DNA of 64,000 nt from Aspidapion aeneum (taxonomy: Eukaryota; Arthropoda; Insecta; Coleoptera; Brentidae). The DNA lies in assembly GCA_963576565.1 (NCBI GenBank), contig OY755047.1:24187171-24251170 (forward strand). The letters run 5' to 3'. The stretch's first letter is position 1, and every line of letters starts with the position of its first letter. A program made the translations under genes and the position numbers. A model generated the notes under the pieces. It was not told where the DNA came from. It made no database searches and worked only from the letters and a program-made list of their open reading frames with translations. Positions 57,230-64,000 of this stretch are shown here, piece by piece.

Positions 57230-57862
57230 ATCTCATTTTAAAGGTATTTAATGTGATAAAAAAAAAAGTACTAGTTATGTATTAATTTGATTTTACATGG
57301 TGGTATACAAGGTTAGTTATTAAGTAACTATGAGTAAACAAAAATTCTAGAATTTTTCACTTGGTATTTAGGTTAAGATAGTTAAGGCTGTTTCATAGTA
57401 TTTTTTTATAACACACTGTATAAAATGTCACAACATTTATGTCAATACATCACCCCAATGTGTCTAAAACATTTGCCTATTATTTAAAATTTGACTCCCC
57501 TCCCACTTTATAATGCTTAAACATTAATAAGATTTGACTTATTAATTAGACTTTATAAACTAATTAATATTATTAATTAACTTAAAGACTTTGATTTTAT
57601 TTAGCCAGTTTGAATATTTTTCTGTATTTTTTTTTAAGTTTTTTCTTGATCTTTTCTTTGATAAAGATTAAGTGGCGTCCAATTAATTAAATCCCTAGTT
57701 AATTAACATCTTTTAATTAATATTATTGAACCCATGACCCAATGCCACCAGACGAACAGCTGCCGGTGCTGTGTGATTCCTTTTTAAAAAAGAGAGAGAT
57801 AACATTTTATTTTAATTTTTTTTAAACCTCTCCTCTTAGAAAAAAAAGGGCCACATAAAATA
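57230..57862 (+). repeat. Presumed 5' LTR of the gypsy element (left edge unknown)
   Basis: The LTR must end just before the primer-binding site at 57,863; TG at 57,426 and CA at 57,855 are one possible pair. The 3' LTR is outside the window, so the boundaries and target duplication cannot be tested. Confidence 0.4.
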
Positions 57863-57880
57863 TGGCGCCCAACGTGGGGC
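57863..57880 (+). other. Primer-binding site, tRNA-Lys type
   Basis: TGGCGCCCAACGTGGGGC is an 18-base match to the classic tRNA-Lys(1,2)-primed binding site. It marks the start of the internal region of the retrotransposon. Confidence 0.85.
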
Positions 57881-59252
57881 TCGACCAATATAGCTTTCCG
57901 AAATATGACATTGACAGGGAATTTTTATTAGAGTTTTTTTGAAAATTTTTCTAAATTTAAAAAAAAAAAATATATTTTTTTCATTATGAAGTTTGAGTGG
58001 GAGATTAGAGATTAACTTTAACTGTCCTGGCTATCTTAACCTTGGTTTAGAGTTGTTTTTTCATAAACATACGATTTGCTGTTTTTTTGTTTTTTGTATT
58101 TGCGTACACAAATTTTTTATGCATACCGGTACATTTTAAAACATTATAATATAGTGTTGTAGGTATTACCTACTGATTTAAGTGATTATACTAAGATTTT
58201 TTTTTTCAGAGCGCTTTTGATTTATTTTATTTTGAACTTGTTATTTACATTGTATTTATTTTCTTATTGTATAACAGCTGACTATATTTTATTGAAAGTG
58301 AAATACGTTCTGCCTACCATACCTACTACATACCTACAATGATATTTTTAACTGGTTTACTTTACTGATTTTTTTTTAGGGCGCTATTGTATTTTATTTA
58401 CGACTTTATGATATTGATACCTACTAATATTTTGGAAAATAGATTTTCTTGAGTACAAGAGTGATGCAATACTTTTCGGCGGTGTTCGTTGGTGCACTAA
58501 AAATTATTTAATTTTTTTCTTCCTTTGACAGCTTTTAATAAAATAAGTAATGCATTAATATATTTATAAAATTAATTAATTTAACTTTATGAAACAACCA
58601 ATTGGTAGTTTAATTTTTTTCTTTTCAGAATATTTTTGAAAAAAGGGTAGTGCAAATACTCTACTCACTTAACATCTCTTTCTCAACTTTTCCATAAAAA
58701 TACAGTTACAAACAAAGGAATATTTTTCTAAAATTTAGGTGGGTGTGTTTTTATATGAGAGTACCTTTTTCAGCTGCCACATTGAAAGTTTTTTTATCTT
58801 TTAGGTTGAATATTTTTTTGAAAACATGATAGACGGTCGTTTAGATATTATTATAAAAAAAAAAAAACTTAGAAACTCCCTGTATCCTCCTCTATTTGTT
58901 TAAATTTAATTTTTTTTTAAATTTAAATTTTCTGCTTAAGCCATTTTGAATTAAGAACAAAATAATTGGAAAGATGTCCAATATTTTTTTTGTTTTTAAT
59001 GATTTTTTTTTGCGTGCAATATTTTGATGGATTTTTTTTGAATGCTTATTAATAGTGTGAAACAATAGTAGATTAGTTTCACCTTTTTTAGTTTTGCGCG
59101 CAATTATTTTTGAAAGCTGAAGTGACAGTTTTGAATTGATTTTTTATTAGTTTTTTTTATTTTTAATTTTGAAACCTGCGTTTATTGATTTAAAATAAAA
59201 CGCATTTATTTTTAAATTTTTGTGAACCAAACTTTGAGACTTAAAAAAAAAA
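57881..59252 (+). other. 1.37-kb leader of the gypsy element
   Basis: Strongly AT-rich with long T runs and no long open frame, between the primer-binding site and the gag ATG. The length is large for a Ty3/gypsy leader. It may hold the packaging signal or a decayed insertion. Confidence 0.5.
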
Positions 59253-60728
59253 ATGGATCCTTTTGGTACTCCTAGAGCGAGTCATTTATTAGACTTTGAA
59301 TTAGATTATGAGTTGGGCATTAGAGGTGCATTGGTCACTCGCCCTATTAAAGAGAAGAGACAAATTTTGACGCGAATTTTAGCTAAAGAAAGGGAGAAAC
59401 GCGCTCCTGGTTGTTTGATTTTAACTGATGCCTATGAGTATACTTTCGAGAAGGAAAAATTGGAGGTCACTAAATCTTTACAGTCAATTCAAGAAGAGGT
59501 TGAAAATTTTAAGGGTAATACTAAAGATTATGCTTTTCAAAAGTTAAAGTCTCGCCTCGCGCATGTACATGGGCGCTCGCAACGTTTTCCGATTCCAGAG
59601 AATGGTGACGCAGACATTACTGAGTATAAAAGAACAGTTTATTCTACTTGTTTGAAACTTGAGGATGATTTGATTACCAAGACTTCACCTGAACAGACGA
59701 ACTATAGACCTTCCTCGCCGTTTCCTAGTGCTTTCGAGAATACGACCCCTCAATTTCAGTTGCCTGCTCCAGTGATCGCTTGTAATGCACATAGGGTGCC
59801 TATTTCTGAGTGGGGAATCAAATTTTTTGGCGAACGCAAACATGTTCATACTTTTCTAGAGCGAATTTCTCTCCTGTCTAGAGCTCATGATGTTTCTGAT
59901 GAGGAACTTTTTAAGTCGGCGGGTATACTTTTTGATAAAGATGCTTTTCATTGGTTTACTTTTATTAAGGATAAAGTGACTTCTTGGGCTCAACTGGTTG
60001 ACCGTTTGAAAAAAGACTTTTTATCCAACGATGAAGATGAAGACCTTTGGAATTTGATTAAAGCTAGAAAACAGAAACCTGGGGAGCCAGTTCATATTTA
60101 TGTAGCTCACTTGAATACATTATTTAGTAGATTACCTCGTTCTCCTGCAGAACCGACAAAAGTTAAGTATACAAGACAAAATTTATTAGACGAATATAAA
60201 AGTCAACTAGGACTTACACATATTAGAAATGTTGAGGAGTTGATGGACCATTGCAAGACTTTGGATGAAAATCTGAATTTGAATCAAGGTAGAAAACCAC
60301 CTGCTTTAGAGACATTTTCCTCAAGTAACAATTTTCAGGATAGAAATGATAGAAATAATTTTCCGACAACAAATAATTTTAGAGGCCAGTTTTCACAACA
60401 AAGAAATTCCAATCAAAGATTTTTCAATCATAATAATAATTTAAGTTCAAGTTTTTCGAATCAGAATCATAACTCAAATACAAGATATCCAAATCGGAAT
60501 GATAGTTCGAATAAAAGATTTTTGAATCAAGCAAATAATTTACCCAGTACTAGTTCGTTGACTTCCAATAATCCTACCTCTCCAAGACTTAAAGAAATAC
60601 TTTGTTGGAACTGCGGTGAGAAAAACCATTCTTTTAAAACTTGTTTAGCTAAGAAGACTGTATTTTGTTATAAGTGTGGACATAAAGGTAAGAGACTAAG
60701 AGAGTGCCCTAAGTGTTCAAAAAACTAA
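59253..60728 (+). CDS. gag: Ty3/gypsy Gag polyprotein
   Basis: An intact 491-residue frame starts in AAAAATGG context. Residues about 165-340 resemble a retrotransposon capsid domain (WGIKFFGERKHVHTFLERI, then FHWFTFIKDKVTSWAQL). Residues 345-445 are an Asn/Ser/Arg-rich low-complexity linker. At the C terminus is a standard CCHC zinc knuckle (451-464, CWNCGEKNHSFKTC). A second at 472-485 has Lys where the family has His, so zinc binding there is doubtful. Gag forms the particle and binds the element RNA. It overlaps the pol frame, which is reached by a -1 shift at the stop. Confidence 0.93.
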   Translation: MDPFGTPRASHLLDFELDYELGIRGALVTRPIKEKRQILTRILAKEREKRAPGCLILTDAYEYTFEKEKLEVTKSLQSIQEEVENFKGNTKDYAFQKLKSRLAHVHGRSQRFPIPENGDADITEYKRTVYSTCLKLEDDLITKTSPEQTNYRPSSPFPSAFENTTPQFQLPAPVIACNAHRVPISEWGIKFFGERKHVHTFLERISLLSRAHDVSDEELFKSAGILFDKDAFHWFTFIKDKVTSWAQLVDRLKKDFLSNDEDEDLWNLIKARKQKPGEPVHIYVAHLNTLFSRLPRSPAEPTKVKYTRQNLLDEYKSQLGLTHIRNVEELMDHCKTLDENLNLNQGRKPPALETFSSSNNFQDRNDRNNFPTTNNFRGQFSQQRNSNQRFFNHNNNLSSSFSNQNHNSNTRYPNRNDSSNKRFLNQANNLPSTSSLTSNNPTSPRLKEILCWNCGEKNHSFKTCLAKKTVFCYKCGHKGKRLRECPKCSKN

Positions 60729-63700
60729 TAGATAAGGTGTCTTTAGATGGTCGTGACACTTTTTATAAGGCAAAGGCCATCACTAAAAATTATTTTTCAG
60801 CTAAAGAATGGGAATCCTGGAAAAGTTTTGTTGCTGCATTTTATAAAAACTCAAGTACAAACTCTAATCATGTTTCACCTTTATTTATTAGAAAAAATTT
60901 TGATAATCGACCTTACATATCAGTAAAGTTATTTGATCAAACTATAGTGGCTCTTTTTGATTCTGGGGCAACTTCTTCAGTAGTGGGTTTACAAGGTATA
61001 GATATTTTAAAATTTTGTAAATTAAAAACCACTTATTCAGAACATAGAGTAATCAGTACGGCTGATGGAACCCAGAGAGTAGTGCAAGGTGTAGTTGACT
61101 TACCCATTTATGTAGATAATTGTTGTCATATTATAAAAGCACTAGTTGTTCCTTCATTGCCTCAAGCTTTTATATTTGGTGCAGATTTTGCCAGACAATT
61201 TAAAATAGTTGTAGATTTTAGATATGATTCATGGAGTGTTCATAGCGGTTCTTCAAACTCAGACTTAGTCGTTTTAGAACAACCAACCTTAGATTATTAT
61301 AAAGACTCTTTGCTTTCATTAGATGATCTAGATAGTGATCAAAGAGCTAGAGCCGAACAGGTTATTAAATCATTTCAGGAAATAAGTAGCGAAACACGAA
61401 TTGGTCGTACACATAAGATGGAAATGACAATCGTTACAGGAGATGCTAAACCTTTTAAAAAAAGACCTTATCCAATGTCACCGTATTTATCTAAAATTCT
61501 TAACGAAGAAATAGACGAAATGTTAAAATTGGGGGTAATTGAACCTTCGGACAGCCCTTGGTGCTCTCCGGTGCTATTAGTTAAGAAATCCAATGGGGAA
61601 TATCGCTTCTGTTTTGACGGAAGAGCTTTAAACGAGGTGACTCGTCATGACAGTTATCCTTTACCGAACATAGACCGAATCCTAAGCACGCTGAGAGGAG
61701 CTAAATTTATATCTTCTATCGATTTGCGAAAAGCTTTTTGGCAGATACCCCTGGCGAAAGAATCACGTCCCAAGACTGCTTTCAGTGTCATAGGTAAGGG
61801 TTTATTTCAGTTCCGCTCTGTTCCATTTGGTTTGTGCAATTATGCGCAGACGCAGCAGCGTCTGGTCGACAGTATATTTGGTCCAGAGTTTGAACCGCAC
61901 GTTTTTTCCTACTTAGATGATTTTTTGGTAGTTTCACCTGATTTTGAGCATCACGTGAAGTTACTGTCAGTAGTAAAACAAAAAATTGAAGAGGCCAACT
62001 TAACCATTAATTTGGAGAAGTCAGAATTCTTTAAAACTGGCTATTTAAAATTTTTAGGTTACGTTATTGGAAATAATTCGCTCCGTACCGACCCAGATAA
62101 AGTAGAGTGTATGGTTAATTATCCGAGACCTAGGAATTTTACAGAGATCAAACGGTTCGTGGGAATGTGTTCCTGGTATCGGCGTTTTATTAAGGACTTC
62201 GCTGCATTGATGTCTCCCATAAATGACTTACTTAAAGGACGAAAAAAGGGTCAGTCAGTTACTTGGAACGAAGCCGCTGAAGCATCCTTTGTAAAGATTA
62301 AGGAAATGTTAGTGTCTGCCCCTATTTTGAGTCAGCCAGATTTTTCGAAAAAGTTTATTATTGAGTGTGATGCCAGTACTCGTGGTCTAGGGGGAGTTCT
62401 TTTACAGAATATTGACGGTGAAGAACGGGTCATAGCCTATGCCAGCCGTGGTTTATCAAAATCCGAGAGAAACTATAGTATTGTCGAGTTGGAATGTTTA
62501 GCTGTTCTATTTAGTATCTCAAAATTTAGATGCTATATTGAGGGTGCAGAAAAGTTTACCGTTGTTACAGATAATTGGTCTTTACTTTGGTTAAATTCCA
62601 TGAAAAACGCTAGTGGAAAACTTCAAAGGTGGGCTGTTAAATTGCGTGAGCATAACTTCGATCTTGTCCATCGAAAAGGCAGCGCAAACTTGGTTCCTGA
62701 CGCACTTTCAAGAATTCCATATAACGACGAAAACGAGGATGTCCAAGAATGTAATGTTATTGCCCAAATTTCTATGTATCAAATTAATATAGAACACTTA
62801 GATAAATTTTATATTAACTTGAGAGAAAAAATTAATTTAGATCCTACTCAATACCCACAATGGAAAGTGGAAAATAATTTTGTATTTAAGTTCATACCTT
62901 CTCGTTTACCTATGCAAACCGGATTGCCGGAATGGAAATACTTGGTTCCTAGACCTCAAAGAGTGAGTGTAATTCGATCATGTCATGATCCACCAACTGC
63001 TGGACATTTCGGTTGTTTTAAAACCTTAGCTAGGGTGCAAGAGTTTTTTTATTGGCCCAAAATGAAGGATGATGTCCTTCGCTATTGTCGTTCATGTAAA
63101 GTTTGTGGTGCACAGAAAATGAGTAATAGAGCACAGATGGGTCTGATGGGTAAGGAGAAAGAAGCTACAAGGCCATTTGAAATTCTAGCTATTGATTTGA
63201 TAGGTCCTTTGGTTAGGTCCAAGAAGCAGAATAAATGGATGTTAGTTGTCGCCGATTGGTTTTCCAAATATACCCTTATCTTTCCCCTTCGAAATGCTAC
63301 AGCCCCTTTAGTTCGTAGAGCCTTAGAGGAGGAGGTTTTCTTAGTTTTTGGTGTTCCCAGTGCAATTTTAATGGATAATGGAGCCCAATTTGCCTCAAAA
63401 ATTGTTAGGAATATTTGTAAAGAATATGAGGTAAATAAAGTTTGGTTTACGGCACTCTATTCCCCTCAGTGTAATTTTGTAGAGAGGAATAATCAAAGTG
63501 TAGGTACGACTTTAAGGTGTTACATTCAGTCTCATGATGACTGGGATGTGAACGCTGCGAAAATTCAGCAAGCTATCAATACGTCAAGGCATCATGTTAC
63601 AGGCTATTCGCCGTCTTTCTTAGTTTTTGGTAGGCATATACCTTTGTCGGGCAAGTTTTATCTTGATGCAGATAGAGTTCAGGAGGAAGATGTGGAAATC

Positions 63701-63859
63701 ATGCCAGGAGACCGAAATTCATATGCCAGGAACTTAGAAGGGCTAAAGGAGATATTTACTGAAGTTCGTCAAAAACTTCACCTTGCTTACGAGCGAAACT
63801 CTAAAGCCTATAACCTCCGCAAGAGGGATATATCGTTTAACGTGGGTGACCAAGTCTAG
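60713..63859 (+). CDS. pol: Ty3/gypsy Pol polyprotein (protease, RT, RNase H, integrase), interrupted by TAG
   Basis: 1,048 residues from the first ATG; translation is more likely to enter by -1 frameshift from gag. Aspartic protease active site LFDSGA at 81-86. Reverse transcriptase motif A SSIDLRKAFWQ (Asp 337) and catalytic YLDD at 400-403. RNase H with ECDAS (Asp 553), ELECLA and VVTDN (Asp 620). Integrase zinc residues His 758, His 765, Cys 795 and Cys 798; catalytic Asp 828, Asp 888 and Glu 924 (D,D-35-E). A TAG at 63,857-63,859 cuts the integrase C-terminal region. The same frame continues open to the window end with KFAPKYILSVI-type text, typical of the GPY/F-like module. The order PR-RT-RH-IN defines Ty3/gypsy. 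The 3' end and 3' LTR are beyond the window. Confidence 0.93.
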   Translation: MFKKLIDKVSLDGRDTFYKAKAITKNYFSAKEWESWKSFVAAFYKNSSTNSNHVSPLFIRKNFDNRPYISVKLFDQTIVALFDSGATSSVVGLQGIDILKFCKLKTTYSEHRVISTADGTQRVVQGVVDLPIYVDNCCHIIKALVVPSLPQAFIFGADFARQFKIVVDFRYDSWSVHSGSSNSDLVVLEQPTLDYYKDSLLSLDDLDSDQRARAEQVIKSFQEISSETRIGRTHKMEMTIVTGDAKPFKKRPYPMSPYLSKILNEEIDEMLKLGVIEPSDSPWCSPVLLVKKSNGEYRFCFDGRALNEVTRHDSYPLPNIDRILSTLRGAKFISSIDLRKAFWQIPLAKESRPKTAFSVIGKGLFQFRSVPFGLCNYAQTQQRLVDSIFGPEFEPHVFSYLDDFLVVSPDFEHHVKLLSVVKQKIEEANLTINLEKSEFFKTGYLKFLGYVIGNNSLRTDPDKVECMVNYPRPRNFTEIKRFVGMCSWYRRFIKDFAALMSPINDLLKGRKKGQSVTWNEAAEASFVKIKEMLVSAPILSQPDFSKKFIIECDASTRGLGGVLLQNIDGEERVIAYASRGLSKSERNYSIVELECLAVLFSISKFRCYIEGAEKFTVVTDNWSLLWLNSMKNASGKLQRWAVKLREHNFDLVHRKGSANLVPDALSRIPYNDENEDVQECNVIAQISMYQINIEHLDKFYINLREKINLDPTQYPQWKVENNFVFKFIPSRLPMQTGLPEWKYLVPRPQRVSVIRSCHDPPTAGHFGCFKTLARVQEFFYWPKMKDDVLRYCRSCKVCGAQKMSNRAQMGLMGKEKEATRPFEILAIDLIGPLVRSKKQNKWMLVVADWFSKYTLIFPLRNATAPLVRRALEEEVFLVFGVPSAILMDNGAQFASKIVRNICKEYEVNKVWFTALYSPQCNFVERNNQSVGTTLRCYIQSHDDWDVNAAKIQQAINTSRHHVTGYSPSFLVFGRHIPLSGKFYLDADRVQEEDVEIMPGDRNSYARNLEGLKEIFTEVRQKLHLAYERNSKAYNLRKRDISFNVGDQV
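60719..60725 (+). promoter_or_regulatory. -1 ribosomal frameshift slippery site A AAA AAC
   Basis: In the gag frame the codons are TCA AAA AAC TAA, so the heptamer A AAA AAC is in the exact X XXY YYZ register and touches the gag stop. The pol frame is -1 relative to gag and is open across the site. A downstream pseudoknot was not identified. Confidence 0.85.
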
Positions 63860-64000
63860 AGACGTAATAAAGTATTGTCTAATGCTGCGAATAAATTTTC
63901 GTCTAAATTTGCCCCTAAGTATATTCTTTCAGTTATAAAGAAAAAAAGATCCCCTTTAGTTTATGACCTGTGTAATGAGGACGGTTCTAAGGCTGGTGCT

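Overview
This looks like intron-rich, AT-rich nuclear DNA from an insect, most likely a beetle. That placement is an inference from the insect-type gene structures (GT-AG introns of 0.1-5 kb), a glycine-rich cuticle-like secreted protein, a bitesize-type synaptotagmin-like gene and an arthropod mix of transposons; the species cannot be read from the window. Little of the window codes for host protein. Most of it is transposon debris, much of it inside introns.

Host genes. (1) 5,765-9,173, plus strand: five exons of a glycine-rich secreted structural protein; the signal-peptide exon was not found. (2) 11,009-14,438, plus strand: a complete five-exon DNAJC8 gene of 244 codons, a J-domain spliceosome-associated protein. 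(3) 21,246-35,983, minus strand: the C-terminal tandem C2 half of bitesize (synaptotagmin-like protein). Seven certain exons and one newly proposed Cys-rich first exon splice in a continuous frame to 465 residues.

Mobile DNA, left to right. There are decayed copies of at least three non-LTR retrotransposon types: one with an FADDQ reverse transcriptase and a TAG-repeat tail, one of the YGCEAWT type, and one with an RNase-H-side tail. A 5'-truncated Penelope-like element at 18.3-18.9 kb carries a GIY-YIG remnant and a hammerhead-like RNA core. Several MITE and foldback families are present. The array at 37.1-39.3 kb appears to be built from amplified pieces of LINE coding sequence. A hAT remnant is nested inside an older TIR element (47.2-48.5 kb). 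A dead mariner has preserved TA target sites (48,779-49,719). From about 57.2 kb to the window end lies the 5' two-thirds of a Ty3/gypsy element: Lys-type primer-binding site, gag, a canonical -1 slippery site at the gag stop, and pol through integrase. It is broken by one in-frame TAG.

The most unusual observations are: three decayed tandem copies of the 5' part of the DNAJC8 HPD exon, lying in the intron just before the working exon; a perfect 70-bp palindrome with an exact 8-bp target duplication; the Cys-rich bitesize start exon; a hammerhead core overlapping the Penelope ORF stop; and the LINE-derived satellite. I found no new multi-gene system and no CRISPR, operon or toxin locus.
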